Source: Lachnospiraceae bacterium
Lineage (GTDB): Bacteria > Bacillota > Clostridia > Lachnospirales > Lachnospiraceae
Assembly (NCBI GenBank): GCA_900751785.1
Contig: CAADSM010000124.1
Span: 1 to 43,811 of the forward strand
Length of the DNA: 43,811 bases
Reading direction: 5' to 3'
Shown: one piece after another, positions 16,814 through 24,784 of the stretch
Layout of the letters: every line of letters begins with the position of its first letter
Position numbering within the stretch: position 1 is the first letter of the stretch
Notes under the pieces: generated by a model
The model's database searches: none
What the model was told of the DNA's origin: nothing
Seen by the model: only the letters and a program-made list of their open reading frames with translations
Position numbers and translations under genes: made by a program

Positions 16814-17773
16814 CTATCTCTTCACACTTTCCGCTGCCCTCTCCTTCGGCTGCACGGCCGCCCCAGCAGGGAGACTGATCTCCATCTGCACGCCGGGCTC
16901 CATCCGCTTTGCCGTCAGGAATCCGCCGTGCCGGTTCACGATCTCTCTCGCCAGATAAAGCCCGATCCCGAACCCTTCCTGGCTTGTCACCCGGCTGCCT
17001 CTGTAGAATCTCCGGAAGATCCGGCTCTCTTCTCCCGGATCGATCCCGAGACCGTAGTCACGCACCCGGATCTTAAGAAACATTTCGCTTTCTCTGGCAG
17101 ACAGCTCGACCCTTCCGCCGGGCGCGCTGTATTTCACCGCATTGTCCAGGATATTATAGAGAGCCTCGCCCAGCCAGTTCGCATCGTGCATGCATACAGC
17201 TTTCTCCGGAAGGCTGATCTCAAAGCGTATCCTTCTCTCCTCCGCCTGATTCTGGATCTGTCCGAGCGCATTCTGCACTGTCTTCCGTATATCAGTCTCT
17301 TCCTTTCTGATCTGGATGATGTGCTGCTCCAGCCTGGACATCTTGATAAAGCTCTCCGCCAGAAAATGCAGCTTTCTCTCGCTTTCCTCCACAGCACCGA
17401 TATATTGGAGAGCCGCCGTATCCTCCAGACGTTCCCGCAGAAGCCCGGTATAGGTCTCCATATTCGTCAGCGGCGTGCGCATCTGGTGTGCGATCTCCGA
17501 GATCAGCTTCTGGATCTCATCCCTGCTCTTCTCCGCCTCGTCCCTCCGTCCCCGGAGCATCTCCTGCACCCGCACAAGCTGATGCTCGATCTTTGCATAC
17601 AGGATCTCCTCCCCGGAAGCCTCCGCGCGCACGTCCTTCTCATTCATGATATCTTCCGCCAGCTCCCCGAGCTTCTTCAGCTCCTGCATCCGATGCTTTC
17701 TCTGGATCTGATACATAATGCCTCCGCCGAGGCACAGTCCCGCCGCCAGCGCAGCAGTCATCTCGATCACCAT
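16814..17773 (-). CDS. Sensor histidine kinase
   Basis: This is a HisKA/HATPase_c kinase of 319 residues. There is a single N-terminal hydrophobic segment (about residues 5-22) and no extracytoplasmic sensor domain. A helical region follows, then the H-box SEIAHQMRTPLTNM with phospho-acceptor His at about 96. The N-box is NILDNAVKYS, G1 is VRDYGLGIDP and G2 is GFGIGLYLA. The short sensor is typical of kinases that detect their signal through a partner membrane protein such as an FtsX-type exporter. It starts 6 nt after the response regulator stop, with GGGAGAG inside that gene's end. Confidence 0.92.
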   Translation of the reverse strand: MVIEMTAALAAGLCLGGGIMYQIQRKHRMQELKKLGELAEDIMNEKDVRAEASGEEILYAKIEHQLVRVQEMLRGRRDEAEKSRDEIQKLISEIAHQMRTPLTNMETYTGLLRERLEDTAALQYIGAVEESERKLHFLAESFIKMSRLEQHIIQIRKEETDIRKTVQNALGQIQNQAEERRIRFEISLPEKAVCMHDANWLGEALYNILDNAVKYSAPGGRVELSARESEMFLKIRVRDYGLGIDPGEESRIFRRFYRGSRVTSQEGFGIGLYLAREIVNRHGGFLTAKRMEPGVQMEISLPAGAAVQPKERAAESVKR

Positions 17774-17779
17774 TTCCGC

Positions 17780-18460
17780 TCACTCTCCCATCCGATATCC
17801 GAGCCCGAAGACATTTCGGATATAGACCGGCCGGCTCATATCCGGCTCGATCTTCTTTCTCAGGCGGCGGATCGTCACACTGACTGTGTTCTCCGCCACG
17901 AACTCTCCATCCAGTCCCCATACCGCGTCCAGGAGACTGTCCATCGTCAGCACCTGTCCCTGGTTCCTCATAAAATATTCCAGAAGCTGATACTCCTTCG
18001 CTGTCAGAGAGAGCTCCCCGCCGTCCAGAAATGCCTGTTTCCGCTCCGGATAGAGTGTCAGCCCGCGGCAGACAAGGATGTCTCCGTCGCTGTTCCGTCT
18101 CAGGACCACCTCGATCCTTTTCAGCAGCACCTTCATGGAAAAGGGCTTGACCACATAGTCCTCTGCCCCCTCGTCAAAGGCGGCGAGCATGTCTCTCTCC
18201 TCATCTCTCGCCGTCAGGAAGACAGCCGGGACGCCCTGCTGCCCGAGCTGCTTCCGCTTCTCCCGCAGTTCCTGATACAGCCGGATCCCGTTTCCGTCCG
18301 GGAGCCCGATATCGATAAGAAGGAGGTCCTCCCTCCCGCTGAGCAGAGTCAGTGCCTCCTTCTTCGTATGCGCACCCACTGTATCGTATCCTGCCTCCCG
18401 CAGGGCGATCACCAGCGCCTCATTCAAAAGTCTGTCGTCTTCTATGATCCCGATCAGCAT
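17780..18460 (-). CDS. OmpR/PhoB-family response regulator
   Basis: This is a DNA-binding response regulator of 226 residues. The receiver domain (1-118) has acidic residues D8/D9 in IEDDR, the phospho-acceptor D50 in LLLIDIGLPDG, T in VFLTARDEE and K in YVVKPFS. The C-terminal winged helix (about 128-224) has LTAKEYQLLEYFMRNQGQVLT and VSVTIRRLRKKIE. It starts at the ATG 18460, 7 nt inside the end of the cobA-hemD gene, so it may be partly cotranscribed with tetrapyrrole genes. Its likely target is the promoter at 16769-16801. Confidence 0.94.
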   Translation of the reverse strand: MLIGIIEDDRLLNEALVIALREAGYDTVGAHTKKEALTLLSGREDLLLIDIGLPDGNGIRLYQELREKRKQLGQQGVPAVFLTARDEERDMLAAFDEGAEDYVVKPFSMKVLLKRIEVVLRRNSDGDILVCRGLTLYPERKQAFLDGGELSLTAKEYQLLEYFMRNQGQVLTMDSLLDAVWGLDGEFVAENTVSVTIRRLRKKIEPDMSRPVYIRNVFGLGYRMGE

Positions 18461-20049
18461 ACGCCGTCACCTGTCCCATGTGCAGATCCGTTCCCTGCTC
18501 CATTCCCGAACAGTTCCACGATCTTCTCTGTCATCGCATCCATGGACGCTTCCTCCGCGACTTCGATCTGCATCCCGTGCTTCTCAGCTTCCCTCGCGGT
18601 CTGCTCACCGATGCACACGGCGCGGACGCCGCTGTAATCCATCTCTCCCAGCGCCTGGGTAAATCCTCTCACAGTAGAACCACTGGTAAATGTCACCGCG
18701 TCGATCTCACCGCTGCCGAGCATCTCTCTGATCTGCTCTCTCAGCAGAGGCTCCGCCTCACAGATCGTCCGGTACAGCGGGATATCCTCCGCTTCAAGCC
18801 CCGCAGCCGTCAAAGGCGGGATCAGATCTTCAGATCCCTGCTCCGCTCTGGCGATCAGGACATAGCTTCCCGCCTCCGCCGTCTCGGCCAGCTCGCGTCC
18901 CAGGTCCCCCGCGCTGTAGACCCGGGGCACAAGATCCGGGAACAGCCCGCGGTCTGCGAGCGCCCCCTCCGTGGCAGACCCGATCGCAGCCATCTTCACT
19001 TCTCCCTCTCTGCAGAAAAGCGTTCTCAGATCCATCTTCATTTCTGCGAGCTGTCCAAAGAAGACAGATACTCCAATGGGGCTTGTAAACACAAGCCATT
19101 TTTCTCCGTCTCTCCTGCTGAATCTTTCAAGCGCGGCTCCCAGCACAGGATTGGGGGAAATCGCTTCTGTGCGGATCGCGGGCATCTCGATCACCTGCGC
19201 TCCCAGATCCCGCAGCCGTTTTGCCAGCGATGAGATGTTCTGCCTCGGGCGGGTGAGCAGAAACCGCCTTCCGCCCAGGATCCGTTCCTCTGCCCAGCTC
19301 AGGTCCTCTGCCAGGGCGCACACTTTTCCGACCACGATGATGGCCGGCGTGCCGATCCCCGCTTTCCCCGATTCTTCCTTCAGGGTTCCCACCGTGGCAG
19401 ACACTCTCCGCTGCTTCGCAGTCGTTCCCCGCTCCAGCACCGCTGCGGGCATCCCGGGATCCATTCCGGCTTCCATAAGCCCGTTCAGTATCTTCTCCAT
19501 AGAGGACACGCTCATGAGGAATACAAGTGTCCCATTCAGCTTCACAAGCGAAGCAAAATCAATGGAAAGTGTTCCGTCTTTTCTCGCATGTCCGGTGATG
19601 ACGTGGAAGGAGGACGTATAATCCCGGTGCGTGACAGGGATTCCCGCGTAGGCGGGGACAGCCACGGACGATGTGATCCCCGGCACGACTTCAAAGGGAA
19701 TGCCTTCCCCAAGCAGGATCTCCAGCTCTTCCCCGCCTCTCCCGAAGACGAACGGATCTCCGCCTTTCAGACGGAGCACGCGCTTCCCTTTCTCTGCCTC
19801 CCGCACAAGGATCTGATTGATCTCGTCCTGCGGCACAGGATGATTTCCCGCGTGCTTTCCCACATAGATCGTCTCTTTTCCCGCCGGGATGCGGCTTAAG
19901 ATCTCCGGGCTGATCAGCGCGTCGTAGACGATCACATCCGCCGTTTCCATCAGCTCCGCCGTTTTGACCGTGAGCAGTCCTTCATCTCCGGGACCCGCGC
20001 CGGCAAGCCAGACTTTTCCTGTTTTATGATCTGAATCTTGTTTTATCAT
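18454..20049 (-). CDS. cobA-hemD: Uroporphyrinogen-III C-methyltransferase / uroporphyrinogen-III synthase fusion
   Basis: This is a bifunctional tetrapyrrole enzyme of 531 residues. Residues about 12-250 are the SUMT (CobA) domain, with VWLAGAGPGDEGLLTVKTAELM, VLRLKGGDPFVFGRGGEE and VVPGITSSVAVPAYAGIPVTHR motifs (each cut short here). Residues about 262-515 are the HemD domain, with FLLTRPRQN, VFTSPIGV and ITFTSGS-like VTFTSGSTV. Together they close hydroxymethylbilane to uroporphyrinogen III and methylate it to precorrin-2, the branch to cobalamin and siroheme. This fusion is common in clostridia. The ATG at 20049 has GGGGAAG upstream. It overlaps the response regulator gene by 7 nt. Confidence 0.95.
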   Translation of the reverse strand: MIKQDSDHKTGKVWLAGAGPGDEGLLTVKTAELMETADVIVYDALISPEILSRIPAGKETIYVGKHAGNHPVPQDEINQILVREAEKGKRVLRLKGGDPFVFGRGGEELEILLGEGIPFEVVPGITSSVAVPAYAGIPVTHRDYTSSFHVITGHARKDGTLSIDFASLVKLNGTLVFLMSVSSMEKILNGLMEAGMDPGMPAAVLERGTTAKQRRVSATVGTLKEESGKAGIGTPAIIVVGKVCALAEDLSWAEERILGGRRFLLTRPRQNISSLAKRLRDLGAQVIEMPAIRTEAISPNPVLGAALERFSRRDGEKWLVFTSPIGVSVFFGQLAEMKMDLRTLFCREGEVKMAAIGSATEGALADRGLFPDLVPRVYSAGDLGRELAETAEAGSYVLIARAEQGSEDLIPPLTAAGLEAEDIPLYRTICEAEPLLREQIREMLGSGEIDAVTFTSGSTVRGFTQALGEMDYSGVRAVCIGEQTAREAEKHGMQIEVAEEASMDAMTEKIVELFGNGAGNGSAHGTGDGVC

Positions 20050-20117
20050 ATATTCTTCCCCGTTATTCTCTAATATTATGGCTGCATCTCTTAACTACAG
20101 CTCCATACCTGTCGTTC

Positions 20118-20123
20118 ATTATA
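20118..20123 (-). promoter_or_regulatory. -10 element of a promoter for cobA-hemD
   Basis: A perfect TATAAT on the minus strand sits in an AT-rich stretch, giving a leader of about 62 nt to the ATG at 20049. The -35 region (TTCCCT or nearby) is poor, so either it is activator-dependent or the call is weak. Confidence 0.5.
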
Positions 20124-20152
20124 GCATTAATTATTTTTCCAGGGAAGAAGGA

Positions 20153-20239
20153 TGTACTTATTCTGGATTTTCTTCCAGTAATACGCAAGTACACAGAGAT
20201 GTTTCTCCGACGAATCCAGCTCCGTCCGGGAAACATCTC
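20153..20239 (-). other. Two successive hairpins between the MerR gene and cobA-hemD
   Basis: GAGATGTTTC (20196-20205) pairs perfectly with GAAACATCTC (20230-20239). Next to it TGTACTT (20153-20159) pairs with AAGTACA (20187-20193), enclosing a smaller CTGGA/TCCAG stem. Neither is followed by a U-run on the minus strand. They may form a Rho-type or weak terminator for the MerR gene or a structured region upstream of the cobA-hemD promoter. I see no cobalamin-riboswitch core here. Confidence 0.5.
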
Positions 20240-20263
20240 CCAAAGAGTTTTCGGCTTAAGAAT

Positions 20264-20866
20264 CTACCTTCTGTAAGACCTGTACCATAGTACAAAGAAG
20301 CAGATGATCAGCGCTGCTACGACCGCGATAAGGATAACCGTAAACCACAGAGGCTCTTCTTCCTCTGTATGGCGCAGTATAGAAAGCAGAAATGCTCCCA
20401 GCCCGGCTGCCAGGCAGAGCAGCTCGCGAAGCTTCTCTGCTTTTTTCTCCGCATTGTGTATTTTGTCCAGCTTCATGACATTTTCTCCTTTCTTATGAAA
20501 GAAAAGACTATTGCTGTTGATCAGTAAAGGATCTATGCTCTCAAACGTCGACGCTGTCTTTTCCGCCCTGACGCACAACTCTCTCAGCTCTCTGGCCTGA
20601 TTCAGTTCGTTGTCAAGTTCTTCCGTCCGCTTCTCCATGATCGCCGGCACGGTGGTTTTTCCCTTCTGAAGTTCTCCGATGTCATGGATAGACACTCCCA
20701 ACGTCCGGAGGATTTTGATCTTTTCGAGAATCTCAACATCACCCGCACTGTATTCCCGATAGTTATTCTGCTCATTGCGCTGCGGACTCAGAAGCCCCTC
20801 CTGTTCATAGTACCGTATGTTTGCTTTCTTCAGCCCGGTGAGCTGCTCCACTTCTCTGATATTCAT
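20264..20866 (-). CDS. MerR-family regulator with C-terminal membrane segments
   Basis: This is a regulator of 200 residues. The MerR winged-helix domain covers about 1-70 (MNIREVEQLTGLKKANIRYYEQEGLL, in part, and LGVSIHDIGELQ), then a dimerisation coiled coil at about 75-105. Unusually, the C-terminus has two hydrophobic helices (about 145-160 and 170-192) instead of an effector domain, so the protein is probably membrane-anchored. The ATG at 20866 has AAAGGA upstream. Its own promoter (20892-20922) has the MerR-type 19-bp spacer with a dyad. It sits between hemC and cobA-hemD but is set off from hemC by a terminator. The signal and targets are unknown. Confidence 0.85.
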   Translation of the reverse strand: MNIREVEQLTGLKKANIRYYEQEGLLSPQRNEQNNYREYSAGDVEILEKIKILRTLGVSIHDIGELQKGKTTVPAIMEKRTEELDNELNQARELRELCVRAEKTASTFESIDPLLINSNSLFFHKKGENVMKLDKIHNAEKKAEKLRELLCLAAGLGAFLLSILRHTEEEEPLWFTVILIAVVAALIICFFVLWYRSYRR

Positions 20867-20891
20867 AGTCCTTTCCTCTCTTTCTGACTGG

Positions 20892-20922
20892 ACTTTACAC
20901 CTTCAAGCCACTTGAATGTCAA
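20892..20922 (-). promoter_or_regulatory. MerR-type promoter/operator of the MerR gene
   Basis: On the minus strand, TTGACA (20917-20922) and TAAAGT (20892-20897) are separated by a 19-bp spacer, too long for normal RNA polymerase contact. The spacer contains the perfect dyad TTCAAG-N3-CTTGAA (20902-20916). This is the classical layout of promoters twisted into activity by MerR proteins, so the gene is most likely autoregulated. Confidence 0.8.
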
Positions 20923-21036
20923 GCAGTTTATGGATTTATTCAGGTTTTCAAACTGCCCGGGCTGTTAAAAGGCATCCAGGACAGAATATACTCTGGATAT
21001 TTCGAAGATAACACGGCATGGCGGAATTTACAACAT

Positions 21037-21068
21037 AAGGAAAACAGCGGGCTCCACCGCACCCGCTG
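21037..21068 (-). terminator. Intrinsic terminator after hemC
   Basis: CAGCGGG (21045-21051) and CCCGCTG (21062-21068) form a 7-bp GC-rich stem with a 10-nt loop. On the minus strand it is followed by TTTTCCTTATG. It lies 27 nt past the hemC stop and ends the cbiB-cobD-cbiP-hemC transcript. Confidence 0.75.
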
Positions 21069-21094
21069 CTCAATATCATAAAATATGCCGTATT

Positions 21095-21979
21095 TTATTC
21101 CGCTTCCCGCCGCAGCCGCTCCGCAAGCGCTTCCCCCGCCTGCTCCGCCCGGCTGACATCCCCGCACAGCACTCCACGCGCATACTGTCCGGACTTCTCG
21201 CTCCAGCACAGGCCAGTGAGCCTGAGCTCATTTCCGTTCACCTCCGCGTGAGCTGCCGACGGGGATGTGCATCCGCCTCCCAGGACACGGATAAACTGCC
21301 GCTCTGCAAGCGCCGCCGCCCGGCTCGCCGGGTCGTCCACCCTGTGGATCCAGCCGCAGTCCATGTCTCTTCTTCCCTGCACGGCAAGGATGCCCTGCCC
21401 TGCCGCCGGGATCATCTCATCCACAGAGAGATATCGTCCCGCTGCATGCTCCATTCCGAGCCGTTTCAACCCCGCCGCCGCAAGGAGGGTCGCATCATAT
21501 CCTTCCTCCTCCAGCTTTCTCATCCTTGTCTGTACATTTCCCCGGATCCCCCGGAAGGTACACCCCGGGCAGAGCTGTTCCATCTGCAGCGCCCGGCGCC
21601 TGCTGGAGGTGCCGATCACCGCATGCTCCGGCAGTTCTGTAAGCCCTTTCCGGTAGATGAGGACGTCTCTCGGGTCCTCCCGTTTTCCATATGCAAGGAT
21701 CGGAAGCTCTTCATTTTCCTCCATAGGCATATCTTTTAAGCTGTGTACCGCGAGGTCGATCCGCCCCTCCATGAGGGCGCAGTCCAGCTCTTTGACGAAC
21801 AGGCCTTTCCCTCCGATCTTCTCCAGGCTTTTATCCAGGATCTTATCTCCCGTCGTCTTCATCGTAATGATCTCAATCTCTGCTTCCGGCTCACTCTCCA
21901 GGATCAGATCCCGGATGATCTCTGCCTGCCGGACAGCCAGTGCGCTCTCTCTGCTTCCGATCCGTATCACAGAATGCAT
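21095..21979 (-). CDS. hemC: Hydroxymethylbilane synthase (porphobilinogen deaminase)
   Basis: This is a cytoplasmic enzyme of 294 residues that condenses four porphobilinogens into hydroxymethylbilane. Hallmarks are IRIGSRESALAVRQAE, the catalytic region HSLKDMPM, VIGTSSRRRALQ, FRGIRGNVQTRM and PAAGQGILAVQ. The dipyrromethane cofactor cysteine is C237 in VLGGGCTSP. The start at 21979 overlaps the end of cbiP by 13 nt. Its product feeds the cobA-hemD fusion encoded just downstream, although a MerR gene and a terminator separate the two. Confidence 0.96.
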   Translation of the reverse strand: MHSVIRIGSRESALAVRQAEIIRDLILESEPEAEIEIITMKTTGDKILDKSLEKIGGKGLFVKELDCALMEGRIDLAVHSLKDMPMEENEELPILAYGKREDPRDVLIYRKGLTELPEHAVIGTSSRRRALQMEQLCPGCTFRGIRGNVQTRMRKLEEEGYDATLLAAAGLKRLGMEHAAGRYLSVDEMIPAAGQGILAVQGRRDMDCGWIHRVDDPASRAAALAERQFIRVLGGGCTSPSAAHAEVNGNELRLTGLCWSEKSGQYARGVLCGDVSRAEQAGEALAERLRREAE

Positions 21980-23610
21980 GGTGCATCATTTCCTTTCTCA
22001 ATGATCTTGTAGACCGCCTCCATATCCAGACTGCTCCGGATAATATCGGCGAGCCTGTCATACTGCTCTTCCTTGTGCGTCTTCCAGTCCGTCACCCGGA
22101 TCTGCTCCGGGTCATATCCCTTTTTCTTAAGGATCGCCGACACGAATCCCTTCGCCGCCTGGGGCGTATCAAATATCCCGTGGACATAGCAGCCGTAGAC
22201 ATTCCCGCACTGGGCGCCGTCTGCGCGCTGTCCCGCTGTTCCTCCCGCGGCTCTCCTCCTTGGGCTCTCGCTGCTATACATGCTGCTATCTGCCAGACCC
22301 GGCTTTGCAGCCGTTTCCTCCGTGAATGCCACCAGCCCGCACACATTCTCTTCACGCTCAATTCCTCCCGGCACAGCTTCTCCCGGAGCAGCTTCCACCG
22401 GATAACTCTCTCCCATGTGGATCTCGTACCCCTCGATCGCAGCGCCGCTCATGCCTTCCAGCATGCCTGAGAGCTTCAGGAAATGTCCCTGCACTCTCGT
22501 CCTTCGCTTCTCCTGCCGGAACACGGTGCGCATGGGAAGAAGCCCCATCCCCTTGACCGTGCCCTTCTGCTCCGCCCCGTCCGGATCGGAGACCGCCGTC
22601 CCGAGCATCTGGTAACCGCCGCAGATGCCGAACACAAGGCCGCCCCTCCCGGCATGCTTAAGAATCTTCGCCTCCAGACCGTTCTGCCTCATCCACAGGA
22701 GGTCCTGTATGGTGTTCTTCGTCCCCGGGATGAGCACTGCGTCCGGATTCCCGAACTCCGCCGGAGAAGAAATATATCTGACACTCACCTCTTCCATTGC
22801 CTCAAGAGGCGCAAAGTCCGTAAAATTAGAAATCCTTGGCAGACGGATCACCGCCAGGTCGACAAGCCCCGCGCTGTCTTTCTTCTGGAACCTCTCCGTC
22901 AGGCTGTCCTCGTCATCAATGTCCAGATAAAAATACGGGACAACGCCCAGCACCGGGATCCCCGTCTTTTCCTCCAGCATAGAAAGCCCGGGCTTCAGGA
23001 TCGACACATCGCCGCGGAATTTGTTGATGATCGTTCCCTTGATCCTCCGCCGCTCGTTCTCTTCCAGGAGCATCACCGTTCCCACGATCTGCGCGAACAC
23101 CCCTCCCCGGTCGATGTCGCCCGCAAGGAGCACCGGCGCGTCCACCAGCTCCGCGAGCCCCATATTGACGATATCATCCTGCTTCAGGTTGATCTCCGCC
23201 GGGCTTCCCGCCCCTTCGATGACGACCACATCATAGGACTGCTCCAGCCTGTGGTATGCATCCAGGATCGCAGGGATATAGTCCCTTTTATGTCTGTAAT
23301 ATTCTACCGCGGACATTGTCCCGACAGGCTCCCCGTTCACGATCACCTGAGAGCCTGTATCGTTGGTAGGCTTGAGCAGGATCGGATTCATGCACACGTC
23401 GGGCTCCACCCCTGCCGCCTCCGCCTGCATCACCTGGGCCCGCCCCATCTCAAGCCCGTCCCGGGTGATGAAGGAGTTGAGCGCCATATTCTGAGATTTA
23501 AAGGGCGCCACGCGGAAACCGTCCTGCTTCAGCACCCTGCACAATCCTCCCGCCAGAATGCTCTTGCCCGCATTGGACATGGTGCCCTGTATCATGATCG
23601 ATCCTGCCAC
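21967..23610 (-). CDS. cbiP: Cobyric acid synthase (glutamine-hydrolysing)
   Basis: CbiP/CobQ amidates adenosylcobyrinic acid a,c-diamide at positions b, d, e and g. It has 547 residues. The N-terminal dethiobiotin-synthetase-like P-loop is IQGTMSNAGKSILAGGLCR, with FKSQNMALNSF and AGDIDRGGVFAQ. The C-terminal glutaminase domain has nucleophile C330 in FGICGGYQMLG and the histidine at about 477 in YVHGIFD. A low-complexity, Ser/Arg/Ala/Gly-rich insert (about 434-468) precedes the final histidine. The GTG start at 23610 has AGGAGG 7 nt upstream. It overlaps cobD upstream by 19 nt and hemC downstream by 13 nt. Confidence 0.96.
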   Translation of the reverse strand: MAGSIMIQGTMSNAGKSILAGGLCRVLKQDGFRVAPFKSQNMALNSFITRDGLEMGRAQVMQAEAAGVEPDVCMNPILLKPTNDTGSQVIVNGEPVGTMSAVEYYRHKRDYIPAILDAYHRLEQSYDVVVIEGAGSPAEINLKQDDIVNMGLAELVDAPVLLAGDIDRGGVFAQIVGTVMLLEENERRRIKGTIINKFRGDVSILKPGLSMLEEKTGIPVLGVVPYFYLDIDDEDSLTERFQKKDSAGLVDLAVIRLPRISNFTDFAPLEAMEEVSVRYISSPAEFGNPDAVLIPGTKNTIQDLLWMRQNGLEAKILKHAGRGGLVFGICGGYQMLGTAVSDPDGAEQKGTVKGMGLLPMRTVFRQEKRRTRVQGHFLKLSGMLEGMSGAAIEGYEIHMGESYPVEAAPGEAVPGGIEREENVCGLVAFTEETAAKPGLADSSMYSSESPRRRAAGGTAGQRADGAQCGNVYGCYVHGIFDTPQAAKGFVSAILKKKGYDPEQIRVTDWKTHKEEQYDRLADIIRSSLDMEAVYKIIEKGNDAPCIL

Positions 23611-24740
23611 TGTACTTCCTCCTGTCTCTTTTCCTGTTTTTCTCTCGCTTCTCTGCCTTTTTCGCCTGCAGCCTCCTGCCTTTTGGCAGGATCTCCGCCC
23701 TCTTCCAGGCAGATCTGCCGGACCGCCTCCAGCAGACAGTCATTTTCCTCTTTCCTGCGCACCGCAGTCCTGTACCAGCCTTTTCCCAGTCCGCTGTAGT
23801 TGGAGCAGTCCCGGATCAGGATCCCCCTGTCCTTCAGATGTGCGAACAGATCATATGGACTGTGCATCAGGATGAAATTCGCCTGAGAGGGGATCACCTC
23901 GACGCCGCATTCTCGCAGCCCTTTCTCCATACGCGCCCGCTCCCGGCAGGTCAGCTCCCTGGCGGCGCGCACTCTCTCCTCGTCGCCGAGTGCCGCGATC
24001 CCTGCCTCCTGTGCAGGAATAGACACGCTCCACGGCTGGCGGACCTGCTGCATCCTCTCGATAAGCTCCGTATCTGATGTGATGCCGTAACCAAGCCGCA
24101 GGCCGGGGACTGCATGGATCTTGGTAAACGCCTGGACTACAAAAAGGCAGGGATACCTCTCTGTCATCCGCTCCACCGTATGCTCAGCCGGCTCCGTGAG
24201 AAAATCGATGAAGCATTCATCCACAACGAGCCGTATCCCGCACGCTTCACACCGGTCCGCGATCTTTCGCAGAAGCTCTCCCGGAATGACCTGTCCCGCC
24301 GGATTGGACGGGCTGCACAAAAATGTGATATCTGTCTCCGGGGTAAGCTCATTCAGGAAATCCTCCGTCATGCAGAAATTATTTTCTTTTTTAAGAAAGT
24401 ATTCCCGAACACTACAGTCTACTGTCTTCAGTGCCTGTCCATATTCCGAGAACGCCGGGACCGGGATGACTGCTTTCCTCGGTCTCTCTGCGAGGACAAG
24501 AGAAAAGAACAGATCCGCCGCACCGTTTCCTGCGATGAAGCGCTCCGCAGGGATCCCCTTCTTCTCATCCAGCGCTTCCCTGAGTTTTCCGCACCGGCTG
24601 TCCGGATACTCTGCCGCTCTCTCCACACCTCTTTTTGCCGCGTCTACCACCCGCTCTGATGGTCCCAGCGGATTCACATTCACGGAAAAATCAAGCATTC
24701 CCTTGTATGTATAGATATCTCCTCCGTGTGCGTATTCCAT
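23592..24740 (-). CDS. cobD: L-threonine-O-3-phosphate decarboxylase (CobD type)
   Basis: This is a PLP enzyme of fold type I (382 residues) that makes (R)-1-aminopropan-2-ol phosphate, the linker of the cobalamin nucleotide loop. It begins HGGDIYTYKGMLDFSVNVNP, with LCSPSNPAGQ and the Schiff-base lysine K207 in AFTKIHAVPGLRLGYG. The aspartate is in LVVDECFIDF. The last 35 residues are a highly charged, Glu/Lys/Arg-rich tail beyond the usual end, which overlaps the start of cbiP by 19 nt. ATG 24740 has AAGGAGG upstream. The histidinol-phosphate aminotransferase family is an alternative, but the cob context decides. Confidence 0.93.
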   Translation of the reverse strand: MEYAHGGDIYTYKGMLDFSVNVNPLGPSERVVDAAKRGVERAAEYPDSRCGKLREALDEKKGIPAERFIAGNGAADLFFSLVLAERPRKAVIPVPAFSEYGQALKTVDCSVREYFLKKENNFCMTEDFLNELTPETDITFLCSPSNPAGQVIPGELLRKIADRCEACGIRLVVDECFIDFLTEPAEHTVERMTERYPCLFVVQAFTKIHAVPGLRLGYGITSDTELIERMQQVRQPWSVSIPAQEAGIAALGDEERVRAARELTCRERARMEKGLRECGVEVIPSQANFILMHSPYDLFAHLKDRGILIRDCSNYSGLGKGWYRTAVRRKEENDCLLEAVRQICLEEGGDPAKRQEAAGEKGREAREKQEKRQEEVQWQDRS

Positions 24741-24784
24741 TCTGCTCCTCCTTGACTCTCCATTTCTAAAAGGCTGAAGGCACT

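Noticed and set aside
16928..18637. A plus-strand open frame of 569 codons over the two-component genes
   Set aside because: It is antisense to a histidine kinase and response regulator with complete catalytic motifs. The translation has no recognisable domain and is a by-product of GC-rich codon use.
22483..23799. A plus-strand open frame of 438 codons over cbiP
   Set aside because: It is a mirror of the cbiP gene, with Arg/His-rich sequence and no ribosome site.
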